From Incurvaria masculella (lineage: Eukaryota; Arthropoda; Insecta; Lepidoptera; Incurvariidae): a stretch of 64,000 bases of DNA. The notes below the pieces were generated by a model. The model saw only the letters and a list, made by a program, of their open reading frames with translations. It was not told where the DNA came from and did no database searches. Positions 38,721 through 59,876 of the stretch are shown piece after piece (within the stretch, counting starts at the first letter, position 1; the number at the start of each line of letters is the position of its first letter). The translations under genes were made by a program, and so were the position numbers. Location: NCBI GenBank assembly GCA_946894095.1, contig OX335641.1:7768501-7832500 (forward strand), written 5' to 3'.

Positions 38721-41430
38721 TCATGCTTCGGGGACGTTGTTTACGCCATCTAGGTCTAGTATGTTACGCCTCTTCAAGCGTCGTAAGAAGTCGGGGACAG
38801 TAAGCTGCACTGCCAGCTGGTTTGGATGCTTCATAAGTTGCTTCTTGTATTTTGCAGCAACTGTTTTTATTTCTTCCTTTATTGTCTTGATTTGAAGATA
38901 GTAATGGACCTCACAGTTTCTTATGAACCATGGGGTATTTGCTAGCTGTTTCAGTATTGAGTCTTCAGCTCGTTGCATAATTTTGACGTTGGAGTCACAG
39001 GCAGAACCCCATAGCTGCATGACATAGGTCCAGATAGGTTTGAGTACTGTCTTATAAATAAGGAGCTTGTTGTCAATCGACAGCTTACTATTCCTGTCTA
39101 GCAACCAATACAGTCCCCGGTACCTGATGTTGAGTTCATCTCTCTTAGTTTGGATATGTTTTTTCCATGTTAGCCTGCGGTCCAGATGCATCCCTAGGTA
39201 TTTAACCGAGTTGGTTTGCGGAAGTGTTTGATCACCTAACTTCACAGGTGGGCAATCTCCTCTTTTCAGAGTAAAGGTAACATGGACAGACTTTGAGGTA
39301 CTTGCCTTGATTCTCCATTTCTTCAGCCATAGTTGGATACTTGATAGACTTCTTTGCAGAGACTCTGAGGCGGCTGCAGGGTTTTTGCTAGATGCAAGTA
39401 TTGCAGTGTCATCGGCGAAGGTAGCCATGGTCACCCCTGGGATCTGCGGCAAGTCCGCAGTGAATATCGTGTACAAGACTGGGCCCAAAACGGAGCCCTG
39501 GGGTACCCCTGCATGTATTGTATAGAATGGAGACGTAGCATCGCCTTCTCGAACTTGAAATATTCTTTCCATTAAGTAGGAGTTTAGGATGCTATAAAAT
39601 GAGTGCGGTAGAAGTGATTTTATTTTAAATAGCAATCCTTTGTGCTATACTTTGTCGAATGCCTGCTGTATGTCCAGGAAGGCGGAGGAGCAATATTCTC
39701 TGTGTTCAAATGATGTCCTAATAGCTTTGCACACTCTATGTATCTGTTCGATCGTGGCATGTTCCCGTCGAAAGCCAAACTGGTGATCTGGTATAATGGA
39801 TAGTTCCGAGAGAGCACTTAACAGCCTTTTCAGCAGGATCTTCTCGAATAGTTTGGATAAGATCGGCAACAGACTGATTGGTCTGTAAGAGGTAAGCTCC
39901 TGGCTGGGTTTTCCTGGTTTCTGTACCATTATAATTTGTGTCACTTTCCACAGGGCTGGGAAGCATCCTGTTCTGAGCATGCCGTTAAAAAGGGATGTTA
40001 TAAATACTAAGGCTTTTTGAGGGAGTTCTTTTAGTACCTTTTTGTCGATCAGATCGAAGCCTGGAGCCTTTTTGTTTACTAGGTTATTAATTGTTCTAAT
40101 TAGTTCTTGTGGAGTTGTGGGCTTTATGGGAACATCTAGCTGAAAGTCTTGGTTGATAACTTCATCAATATCTGATTCATCTACGTCAATTTCTGGTTCA
40201 TTTGGGATAAAAATCTTTGCTAGGTGATTTGCAAAGATGTTCGCTTTATCCTGATGTGTTCTAGCCCATTTTCCTTCCTGAGTCCTTATTGGAGGTTTGG
40301 GTATGACAGGTCGAGTTGTGTTTTTGCATGCCTTCCACAAGGAGTAGTTAGTGTCTTTTGAGGCGGTTAGTGATTCTACGTAGGCTGCGGTTGTTTCGTT
40401 TTCAGCCAGCTGGATCATTTCCTTTAGCTCGCGTATAGCTTTGTTGAACGCCCGTTTGTCTTCTTGATGCCTGCTATTTTGCCAGACTCTTCGTAGTCGT
40501 CGCTTTTCGAGAATTTTCGCTCTGATGTTTTCGGGCACCACATTATGTCTTGATTGGAAGTCTTGTATTTCAGGTGTACATATCCAGCAGCTCTTTTGGA
40601 TTATTGTCGTGAGTTCTTTAACTGCTAAATCAATGTCATTATTTGTTTTTAAAGCTATTTTAAGCTGTAGATTTTCTTGCACTAGTTCTCGAAATGATTC
40701 CCAATCTGTGTATTTGTTGTATAGGGTCGGCCTTGTTTCATAATGTGTAACTATGGTACTTACAGTCAAGACTACAGGAATATGGTTGGTTGAGCTATCA
40801 AGACAGCCCTTTATTGAGTGGAAGAGCCGGGATAGACCCTTAGTGATGAAGAAGTCTAGCACATCCGGTAGCCTCTTGCGATCAGTTGGCCAATGTGTTG
40901 GTTCGGACGTTGATATAGGCTTAAGAAAATGACTGTCCATACATTTTTTGAGTTCTCTGCCCCTTGTTGTTATTAATCTGGATCCCCAATGAGTATGTTT
41001 AGCGTTCCAGTCGCCGCCAGCTATGAACCTCCCTCCAAGTGTACCAAAATATTGGGTAAGTAGGTCTTCCGTTATTTTATATCTAGGGGGGCAGTATACT
41101 GAGGAGACATTGAAGTGGCCATGCCTGTCTTCAACCTGTACAGTGGTCGCCTGAATATGGTTGGTTCTGAACTCAGGGAGAAGATGGTGTTTTAAAGAAG
41201 ATTTTATTATAACGGCGGATCCTCCGTGAGCAGTTCCGTCCGGGTGGTTTGTATTGTAAATATTGAAGTTCCTAATTTTTATCAGGCTATTGGCTGTAAA
41301 GTGGGTTTCTGATACGAGTAGGATATCAAGCTTGTGGAGGTTAATCAAGGTCTCGACTTCACACTTATTTGGAGCCAGCCCATCAATGTTCCATGTCGCT
41401 ATTTTGAGTGTATCTATTTCGTCATTGTGC
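38721..41430 (-). pseudogene. Jockey-like ORF2 (endonuclease and reverse transcriptase) with one stop codon
   Basis: The endonuclease part begins KIATWNIDGL (about 41395) and has SETHF and AGGDWNAKHTHWGS. The reverse transcriptase has TSYRPISLLPILSKLFEKIL, FGFRREHATIEQ, DIQQAFDKV, then the in-frame TAG at 39645-39647. It continues in the same frame with HAGVPQGSVLGPVLYTIF and ATFADDTAI. The C-terminus ends near DGVNNVPEA. The two halves are in one frame, so a single base change (TGG to TAG) separates this copy from an open ORF2. Confidence 0.9.
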
Positions 41431-42470
41431 TGACAAGTGTTGTTATGAGACTCATTAAGGTACCCATTTGTTGTAGGAGGATATCAAACTTTTCCGATTG
41501 TTTTAAAAGCATATCTTCTAGAGAGTGTATGTTTGTGGGTGTTTCTGTGCTACATGTTTCAGTATTCTTGTTATGGTTTTTCTTTGTTGCTTCAGCATAT
41601 GATGCCCTACTCGGTTTGTGTTCTGTGTTGTTCTCCTTTTCGCCCATCATTGTATTTCTGGGAAAGTCTTTTTTAAAGTTATGTTGGTTAGATAACCTAT
41701 CTATTCCTTTTGGCCGCGGCTGTTTGGAGGTTTTTCTGGTAAGTATTTCTCTATATACTTGACATCCCTTGTAGTTAGCCGGGTGGGGGCCAAGACATAG
41801 AGCGCACTGGGCTGGAGTGTTGCGGTCCTTTTTTGTGCATTCGGAGGTTTTATGTGGTTCTGTACATTTGACACAACGGTAAGGCTTTAGGCAGTCGTTT
41901 TTAGAATGGCCATACTGCTGGCATCGCTGGCATTGAACCACCGCTTTTCGCTTCTTAGGATCTTCTATCACTATTGATTGATGATATATTATCTTTATTT
42001 CCTTGACCGCCTTATTATTGGGTCCAGGTTGTAGGTTCACAAAGAATGTTGAGGTAGGGATTTTTTCTGGTCCATATTTACCATTGATAATTTCTCCAGT
42101 TACAGTGTTACCGGAGCTTTCAATTGCTTCTATTATGGAGGAGTGGGGTGTTGTATGGTGCAGATTCCTTATGACAATCCTATAACACCTTTGGTCTTTT
42201 CTATTAAATGTATGTCCTATTAGGCTATTTTCTCTTACTATTGTAATTAGTTTTTTGTAGGTTTCTACATCAGAGCTATTTATTCTCAGTTGATGTCTGT
42301 TTATAATTTTATATGTGAATTCAGTTTTTTCTGCAACCGTTTCTAGCAGCTCAGTGAGTTTATTAACATCTTCGATGCCATAGAGGATTATGGGAGGGGG
42401 CTTGCTAGGTTTTCTTTCTTTGGGTTGGGTTACTCCTTCGTCAGTCAGATCTACTGGTAGATCTGACAGT
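41414..42470 (-). CDS. Jockey-like ORF1, gag-like, 5'-truncated
   Basis: The frame is open from the truncation point at about 42470 to the stop at 41414 (TMTK-stop). A PRE_C2HC-like segment (HQLRINSSDVETYKKL, RNLHHTTPHSSIIEAIE) is followed by zinc knuckles (CQRCQQYGHSKNDC, CVKCTEPHKTSEC, CALCLGPHPANYKGC) and a Ser/Asn-rich tail. The end overlaps the beginning of ORF2 in another frame. The natural start codon is missing. Confidence 0.82.
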
Positions 42471-42479
42471 AGTATATAT

Positions 42480-43197
42480 AAATAAATAAAAAAAGGAGGA
42501 GGTTCTCAATTCGTCGAAATCTTTTATTATTATTTTTTAATTTCAAAATTTGTTAGTGGGTATTTATTTGTTAGTGATACAAAGGCTTCTGATTCATACA
42601 CTTGTGCGAAAAAAGTTTTGCTTGTGTTATAAATATGGAGTCTATTTCATATCACATATATTTTATTTATCTCTTCAAACAGCTTTAAAGTTCTGGAACC
42701 ATCGGCTCGCATGCTGCCAGCACCTCTAAGACAGTTCTTCGGTCTTGAAACGATTATCCAATCTTCTGACTGCCAAATTTCACATTACTACCATACATAA
42801 AGTATAAATTGATGCTCGGAATACTTGAGACCCAAGAACTGTCTTTGAATCTTAGTATTACAATTATTATTTGATGAAGTTGCACTTTTATAAAACGAGC
42901 AGTGAAAGGTGAATAAGCAATAATTTAGCTTACTGTACTTGTTGGAGCCGGTATGGGTGGCTCGATTTCGGACCTACATTTACGTTTGGCGTCTAGGTAC
43001 TGTACTAATTCGGAATGTAGGGCTAGTATACCCTACATCAATGGGTTTGGGCTTGAATAAGATAACAAAAACAATCCAACTCACAATTTACCGTAAGCTT
43101 CGTGGGTCAATATCTTCTTTTCAAGGTCTGCAACCTGGGCAGTCACTTGCATCGCGGATAACGCTACTTACTACCTCACTGCTGGTCTTAGAATAAA
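42480..43197. other. Repeat-derived spacer
   Basis: Fragments shared with other places are seen: GGAGGAGGTTCTCAATTCG (42494) resembles 37422-37440 in reverse, and CATTTACGTTTGGCGTC (42979) is the reverse of 37801-37817. No gene is recognised. Confidence 0.45.
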
Positions 43198-43404
43198 ATG
43201 AGTACGCAGAATATTACTGATCAAGAGCTGCAAAAAAAACGGTTGGTGGTGCCTGACGGATTACATTCGTTTAAAAACGGTGTCCTGCTTTCGCGCGCCA
43301 ATTTCATAGAGGCCGCGCGGCTTGAACGCCTCGCGGCTCCGAGGTCGCGCGACTCGATCGCCACTCAATATAATTATTCGTCTGATTGTGAACTAATAAA
43401 ATAG
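43198..43404 (+). CDS. Small open reading frame, unknown
   Basis: A 68-aa frame with its own ATG in an AAATG context, reading MSTQNITDQELQKKRLVVPD, FKNGVLLSRANFIEAARLER and SDCELIK-stop. Its GC-rich, codon-like composition (many CGC/GCG) contrasts with the AT-rich surroundings. No family is recognised. It could be a real small gene, an exon of a larger one, or a piece of a mobile element. Confidence 0.25.
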   Translation: MSTQNITDQELQKKRLVVPDGLHSFKNGVLLSRANFIEAARLERLAAPRSRDSIATQYNYSSDCELIK

Positions 43405-43559
43405 CCAGCATGTGTAGTATCAAAAATAATCCTAATATTTACTTTGTAATTACCGTAATACGGTAGTATGTTACCTTACCTCCTCTCCCCCTGCTTCTTA
43501 CCCGCCACCGTCTACCTTTCCACCACTAGTGTTCAAGCTCATCAACTCACACTTCGCCA

Positions 43560-44400
43560 TGTAATCCACGTAATCACCTTTTTACTTTGGGACCGCCCCG
43601 CCGTGGAAGATGTGCGGTGGACACAGCGGCCACGGTCCCCCAAGGATGTTTCTTGTCACCAGCCTGCTACTCCCTCTACACCGTCGACATCCCTGTCGAG
43701 GCAGGCGCAATTCCTACTTCGCCACTTCAGTGAACAAGCGCCACGCAGTCGAAAATGTTTAATGCTCTTTGGACCAGCTGCCCTAATGGTTGGCGTGCTG
43801 GCATTAGTCGGCGAATGTCGGGAAGGCGCAGGCCACGGTGACTGGCAATGGCGTGCCTCTTTCGCCAATGCGACTCAACGGCGAGTATATAAAATGGTCT
43901 CCCCAGGTGAAATACCTGGATGCCATCATCGACCGCGTCCTCATATGAAACAGCACTACATGCATGCAATCAACGTCCAGTACGCTCGTCGGAATTTCCG
44001 ATACGAAATCAGTTGGTTATTGACAAAACATTCTTGAGGATCCGCCTCACGTACGCTGCACTTACGCGCATGCCCAGGTGAGCATTCCGCTCCGAACCAT
44101 AACGAACCAGGAACACAAACACAACGATAGCGAAATCATGGACCGCCTGGCGACGTCGATGCTTAAGTGTGTCACACGCCGCAGTTACCGCATATACGGG
44201 ATCTAACACCGCTCCACGCCCGACCACCAGACGATAAAATGAAGTACCCGCGTGACCTCATCGTCAAAGAAGATCCACGGAGGCACAACGTCAACTACAT
44301 AAAGAGACTAAGAAACCACAAGAAGTAACAGAAACACGACGAACCATCCTGTGACCCGTTTGTTAATACAGACGGCGAATTCGACCATTTTTTTCAAAAG
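43560..44400 (+). pseudogene. Heavily decayed Jockey-type reverse transcriptase
   Basis: In shifting frames one reads AVDTAATVPQGCFLSPACYS, LYTVDIP (the PQG-LSP block of the RT), then QVKYLDAIIDRVL and LRIRLTYAAL, all in the expected order. Several frameshifts and stops are present. The 189-aa frame at 43468-44037 is an accident of this decay. Confidence 0.6.
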
Positions 44401-44819
44401 AGGCTTAAAGCCAATAAAAGCCGTATCCTGGCTGTGGCTGCCGCTAGTGTTCGTATTCGTAGAAGGGAGGATGATGCCGAGTTATTCTCCTCTACTGCCG
44501 GTTCCTCCAACACCTTCCTAACGATTCTCCTCAAGCGATCTTACTTTTTTGTCACCCTTAAAAATTTTACTTAAATTTTTTTCTCTTTCTGGTAAGCCAG
44601 GCCCAAACATGTTAATTGAGAGATTTGAGGTGAGGTATTACGTAATATTCGAGAACTTTGAATGGTAAGCAAGTCACAGCGCGCCGGCCCAAAACAAATC
44701 ATAGTGCTAGGCTGCAAGGCGTTGAGTAGCGTGGGGATCAAGCCGCAACGTATCCGACCCGCGCGCGTGACGTCTAATAAATAGTCGACGGAGATGTGGA
44801 ACCAAGTTTTAAAAACTTC

Positions 44820-45068
44820 CTTCGTTGGATTTTAGCGGGACTCCGAACGTCACGTATCTTTTTCGTTTGCGAGATTTTTATTAATGGAATATAAAACGTC
44901 TCGCTCGATAAGAAGATATCACAAGTCAACATTTTAATACATCTACCATACAATCCAGACTGATCCAGCATAAGAAAAAACACAAACTATATTTGAATGA
45001 AAGAGAAGGCAGTATAGCCTAAGCGTTTGCCTTTCCGTTAGGAAATAGACTCACAAAAAAAATAATCC
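44820..45068 (+). mobile_element. Miniature non-autonomous relative of the LINE at 960-6164
   Basis: The first 75 bases (TTTTAGCGGGACTCCGAAC, then TTGCGAGATTTTTATT) resemble the 5' UTR of the full element (TTTTGGCGGGAATCCGAAC, then TCGAGTTTTTATT). The last 70 (AAAGAGAAGGCAGTATAGCC, TTTGCCTTTCCGTTAGG) resemble its 3' UTR (AAAGAGAAGGCTGTATAGCG, TTTGCCTGTCCATTGG) and end in an A-run. All ORF sequence is gone. A 9-bp direct repeat AAAAACTTC (44811-44819 and 45069-45077) flanks it. Confidence 0.78.
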
Positions 45069-45162
45069 AAAAACTTCACTCACCTCACACGTTAATCTGT
45101 GTTAAAATAACCTCCTCACCCATTGATTTTTACCTCTAAAGTTTGTTGTTTGGAAGTGAGTG

Positions 45163-45991
45163 ATGCATACAGATCTGGCGCCGCATCTTCATACCAACGA
45201 GTGCAACGTGCTCATCCGGTTGCTGCAGGATTGCCACAAGGATGTATGAATCTATTACTGATAAATAGGTTGCATAATATTATTTTAATAAATATCCCCT
45301 TTATTCTGATTCGACCGTAAAATGTATTTTTGCCTTGACAGAGTTCGGCCGATATCGATCGAGAATGGTGGCGACACGATCCCCTCAATCGACTGTAAAA
45401 TAATCTACCGACTGCTTTTGTTCCCGTGCAATTACCAATAGGTGAACGGGACTTGTAATTCCTGATTCTGATTCCATGTCAAACCATAGCTTCCCTTAAT
45501 TTCTTACTTATCCAACCAGGAAAATTTTCTGTGTTCATCCAATCAATGTAGCAGTGTAATAAAATGAAGGGCCTAGCCTAAACAGTATGTGGGAATGCCA
45601 CAAATCAATGTCTACTTACCTAGAAACAAGTAAAAAAACTATGAATGTGCTCCCAACTGAATACAGCAAATTTAATAATATTGCAGATTAGTTCATTTAT
45701 TCGTGGACCAGCCTGGTGGCGCACGGATATCTGTTTTGAATTGGTGTTTAATGTTTTTTCTGTGACCTTTTGTGTGACTTACATGTGTACTTTCTGTAGG
45801 TGTAATATTTTTATCATTGGTTTCAGCACCCCTTCCTGAAGTTCACGGGTTATTGCAATGACTACGATCGAGATATGAGAAGGTGCCTCAAGCAAGAGCG
45901 CTTAAGACGGCAAAAAGGTAACCTCGAAGAGTCCCGAAAGAAGCATGCGGGGATTCAACTGAGACTAAAGTCTGCAACACAGCAACAATGA
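45163..45991 (+). CDS. CMC2: CMC2, twin-CX9C cytochrome c oxidase assembly protein (2 exons)
   Basis: Exons 45163-45243 and 45827-45991 (GT-AG, phase 0) give 81 aa, like human CMC2 (79 aa). The N-terminus MHTDLAPHLHTNECNVLIRL matches the family. The two CX9C motifs are C14-C24 (CNVLIRLLQDC) and C37-C47 (CNDYDRDMRRC), which form the disulfide-linked helical hairpin of Mia40 substrates in the intermembrane space. The protein is involved in cytochrome c oxidase biogenesis. The C-terminal tail is basic. The stop TGA (45989-45991) overlaps the ATG of Abitram (45988-45990) as ATGA, so both frames are probably on one mRNA. Confidence 0.93.
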
Positions 45992-46530
45992 CCGACTCCA
46001 CGGCAGATGCCTTTCCTGATATACTGGACTGCTTAGATCATCTCGAGGAGTATAAATCAGTAACGGACAGATATTTCTCCAGAAGGTATTGTCTCAAAGT
46101 TGACGGCATCGAAAACAATGACTACCTCATTTTGTTCCATTCGAACCGCATCTGCTTGCTCACGCTTGCTCCGAGTCATTTCTTTTTCAAGAAACGTGTT
46201 GAATACAAGGTAAACTTTTCTTCTGGGAAGGTGGACAGATTGAAAAACTGTGTCAAAGGCAAAGGCAAGAAGGGAGGGCAGTTGTTGGGGCCGAACTCGG
46301 TTGTTTGTGCGGTTGAGTATGCGGACGGGACTAGCTTTTCGGTGCCGAGTTGTCTCAAAGGGACTCTCGTAGAAGTAAACGAGGAGTTGCTGCAGCGGCC
46401 GGAGCTCCTGAGACAGGCCGCAGACGCCGAAGGCTACCTCGCTGTCATCTTGTCCACCATCGAGGTCTCCCGTGCTAGGAAGGATGAGCTCCTAACTCAT
46501 GAAGATTATGTTAATGGATTAATTAGGTAG
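45988..46530 (+). CDS. Abitram: Abitram (FAM206A/Simiate)
   Basis: A 180-aa single-exon frame, close to the roughly 180 aa of the vertebrate proteins. Recognisable stretches are RRYCLKVDGIENNDYLILFH, SNRICLLTLAPSH, KVDRLKNCVKGKGKKGGQLL, VEYADGTSFSVPSCLKGTLV, EVNEELL and EGYLAVILS. The middle has the lipoyl/biotinyl-like fold typical of the family. The vertebrate protein is reported to bind actin and localise to nuclear speckles and neurites; its role in insects is not known to me. The start is fixed by homology. No splice acceptor is seen between the CMC2 stop and this ATG, so it seems to be the second cistron of the CMC2 transcript. Confidence 0.9.
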   Translation: MTDSTADAFPDILDCLDHLEEYKSVTDRYFSRRYCLKVDGIENNDYLILFHSNRICLLTLAPSHFFFKKRVEYKVNFSSGKVDRLKNCVKGKGKKGGQLLGPNSVVCAVEYADGTSFSVPSCLKGTLVEVNEELLQRPELLRQAADAEGYLAVILSTIEVSRARKDELLTHEDYVNGLIR

Positions 46531-46564
46531 GTGTGAAGCAATCATTTATTTTTCTTTAGTATGG

Positions 46565-46570
46565 AATAAA
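46565..46570 (+). promoter_or_regulatory. Likely polyadenylation signal of CMC2-Abitram
   Basis: AATAAA 35 bases after the Abitram stop codon. No such signal was seen between the two frames, which overlap. Confidence 0.55.
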
Positions 46571-46579
46571 ATGTTGCAT

Positions 46580-47849
46580 TTTATCTTTGTTTTTTTTATG
46601 AATCTTCTTTCTACTTCATACTTAGAGAGTAATGAAATAGAAAAAGTGTGCTAAATAAGTAGGATTCAGATTCAATCAAAAGCAGTTTCTCTACCCATAA
46701 AGAAGTACGTATAAATCTATTCACAACAATGCATGCGGACAAAAAAGGGTGGTGCTTTTGAAAGGTTAAGAGATCACGCAAATCACTTCATGGTTTGAAA
46801 CCATGTACGATCTTTGTACCTGCTTCTGTGTATGTGCACTTGAAGGTACAGAGCGCATCACGCTCATTGCCACAGTAGGCATTGGCGTTTGCAAGGAAAA
46901 CTTAATGGGGTCAAAAGTCCAATGTATGGCAGTTAGGCTAATGCTTTGTACCATAATAAATAAAGAAGAAAACAATTCATCAGTTTAAACCGATTTATAA
47001 CATACAATTTTTATAATTTTGTGCACATAGCTTAAATTTTATTTCTTCAATATAACAGCCTAAATTCATACATGTTATTGATTCTTGACCAGGATTCCTT
47101 TATTTGTTCCAAATCAATGGACAATTTAAAATAAAACACGATTCCGTTTTGTGTTTGTTTTTTTTTATTTTCTTGTGTTTTTGTGTTTTACTAGCCGTTT
47201 GAGACACATTGTATACATACTTACAGAGGCGAGGTTTCATACAAAAAAATGTTAATCCAAAATCTATTTGGGAATTGAAAGCTTAAAAATTAAGTAACAA
47301 AATGTTCTAACAAGAAAAACTTTAAATAGTGACTAGAATACTATGTTGTGCTACAAATTATTGCGGAGATCAGACTGGTAGCAGTAGTGAGCATGCTGAT
47401 TTAAGGATTCAATTAGTTTATTGAAATAGAAGGCTTATTACTTATGTATGTAAAGATCTTCAAGGTTACCAGTAGAATACAGCTCTGTGGATTATTTGTC
47501 AAAGTGGTGCGTTGCATTAGAGTTATTTAAATTCTGGTCATATTTTATTATTTAACTTAGGAACTCTAATATTCTCTCACAAAAAATGCCTGACTACATG
47601 TAATAAGTGCAAAAATAATAACAAATATTAAAAGCGGGTTTGCCAAAATGCCGTGTCATAGTGAGAGTAACATGGCATTCGATGCCGGGGACATACACAA
47701 GGGAGGTAATCCATCCAAGAAGTGATACAAAGACATGGGAAATAAATAAATGACAAATGAATGATCAGCTTATAAAAATATAAATTGCGGAAAAAAATAC
47801 TAGCTCACGCGTTGCGCGGCGCAACGGTTGTTCGTTGACTGGAAGCATA
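46580..47849. other. Convergent intergenic region
   Basis: 1.27 kb of AT-rich DNA between the 3' ends of Abitram (+) and sarcalumenin (-). No gene or recognised repeat is seen. The sarcalumenin 3' UTR is expected at its right end. Confidence 0.45.
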
Positions 47850-58248
<10,399 letters not shown>

Positions 58249-58317
58249 CTGAAATAAATAACAATATTTTAAATGTACTGTCCAATATTTTCTACACCAG
58301 GTTTGTATGATTGTCGA

Positions 58318-58450
58318 ACAAGCCTGGTTTTCGCCAAGCACTGATTTATTTGAATCGACACTTAAAGGGCCTTTATTACTAAAGTGCTGATTATCTTGTA
58401 CTGGTATTGATTGCAAGCTGCTAAGAAAAGCCCTTAAGGCCCTGGTACTA
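58318..58450 (-). repeat. MITE family A copy (partial)
   Basis: AGCCTGGTTTTCGCCAAGCA, GGGCCTTTATTACTAAAGTG and GATTATCTTGTACTGGTATTG follow the family A element in reverse orientation. The other arm is lost after the GCTGCTAAGAAA word. Confidence 0.7.
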
Positions 58451-58921
58451 GCCAAATCGCAAAGTTAGACGAGGCACCCCAAGCTAACTACCTAAGTCTG
58501 ACGATTAGAAGTGTTATTCTTACAATATATGATTCCTTGTCTAGGAATCAACCTATTTGCGGTAATGTATGTTTCCTTTTTCTTTGCAAAATACATTGCG
58601 GAAACGGTGTCCATTTCCGAACTTTTTTGACTAAATGTAGAAATCTAAAAGCAAATGGAATTATTTTTTTATGCATATATTCTGTTTTTACTTATATCTA
58701 GAAATCATATTACTTTCAGATTTTTAATGTGAAAAATCGACTTAATTATTATTTAAATAAATGATGAAATAAAAAAATAATTACAATCCATTATCAGTCT
58801 GGAGTTATATTTGGACTTGCTGAGGCGTTTCACTAGATATATGTAGGTGCATTTGTATGGCGCGAGTAGTTGATGTGTCCTAGCGCCTTAATATGTGGCG
58901 AGCGGTAGGTGAAAAAGGATC

Positions 58922-59128
58922 TAGGCTTGGTTTTCACCAAGTGCTGATTTATTTTAAGTGACACTTAGGGCCTCATTCACCTACTGCTGATTAGCTTAAT
59001 CGTCACATATTAAGGGCCTTTCTTAGCAGCTTGCAATCAATACCAGTACAAGATAATCAGCACTTTAGTAATAATGGCCCTTCAAGTGCTGATTAAAATA
59101 AATCAGCACTTGGTAAAAACCAGGCTTA
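58922..59128. mobile_element. MITE family A, complete copy with TA duplication
   Basis: Arms of about 47 bp: the left begins after TA with GGCTTGGTTTTCACCAAGTG and CTGATTTATTTTAA. The right ends TTAAAATAAATCAGCACTTG and GTAAAAACCAGGCT followed by TA. The core is about 110 bp. TA at both edges fits a Tc1/mariner-type target preference. A second, degraded partial copy follows at 59129-59215. Confidence 0.75.
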
Positions 59129-59529
59129 GTGAGCCTTTATTACTAAAGTGCTTGTGCTGGTATCGATTACAAGATGATTAGATCAGTACTTGGTGGAAGA
59201 GACCCTAACTATACCTTATGTGAATTAGGAAACCTACATCATTCTATCGCACTCGTTTTTTTACAGACTAGCAGCAGAAAATGCACAAATCTAAGAATGC
59301 ACGTCGACCCCTTAAAGAACAAGAGTTTTTGAATAATTTAATCGGAAATTCACGCTCGGAATCCCAACAAGTCCTTAAAATGTAGTCGATCGCCATGCTT
59401 AAAAATGGCTCGAAACCCTAAACGTGAAGCGAAATCCTGACTCACGTACGTAAACTCACATGCAAGACAGACAATAACCGTTCGTAAGGTCGAAATATTA
59501 TAAGAGCATGGTTTTCGATGCCCCTGAGA

Positions 59530-59860
59530 AAGTTTCAGGAAATGTTGACTAATCATTTTAAAATCACTCTTCCAACTTACTTGATATTTGGTATCTAATA
59601 TCATGCAACAAATATCTGTGTCTGCATCTCTTTGTGTTTTTGGTAAATGTATGCTGGGTCAAACCACAGATAAAACTAAATTAGTATGAAGATTTTCTTT
59701 TTGCTTTCATTTGGTTATGTTTTGATTTTTCAAAAAAACAAACACATGCCGAGACAGATATTTGTTGCCTGATATTAGATATTAAATATCGATTTAATTT
59801 GAACAGCGGTTTTCAAATAATTAGTAAACTACGTTTGTATGGGGGCATAGCTTAGGGCGA
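59530..59860. repeat. MITE family B copy 3
   Basis: The body carries TGATATTTGGTATCTAATAT and CAACAAATATCTGTGTCTGC; the mirrored partner is GACAGATATTTGTTGCCTGA with ATTAGATATTAAATATC. The right end TAAACTACGTTTGTATGGG matches the ends of the other copies. Confidence 0.7.
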
Positions 59861-59876
59861 GGCTTAGGGGCCGTTC

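Larger units (their letters stand above)
38619..42475 (-). mobile_element. Jockey-like non-LTR retrotransposon, 5'-truncated, one nonsense mutation
   Basis: On the minus strand the copy enters within ORF1 at about 42475. It runs through ORF1 and ORF2 and a 3' UTR, and ends in an A-tract at about 38619-38630. ORF2 is open except for one TAG at 39645-39647, where the family has Trp. No RNase H follows the RT. It sits upstream of the known Aurora B exons, perhaps inside that gene's first intron. Confidence 0.88.

Noticed and set aside
42470..42485. Target-site duplication of the Jockey-like element
   Set aside because: Only a weak TATATAC-type match exists at the two ends and could be chance in AT-rich flanks.
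43468..44037. 189-aa plus-strand frame
   Set aside because: It runs across a decayed reverse transcriptase in the wrong frame; the RT block (PQGCFLSPACYSLYTVDIP) is readable in another frame.
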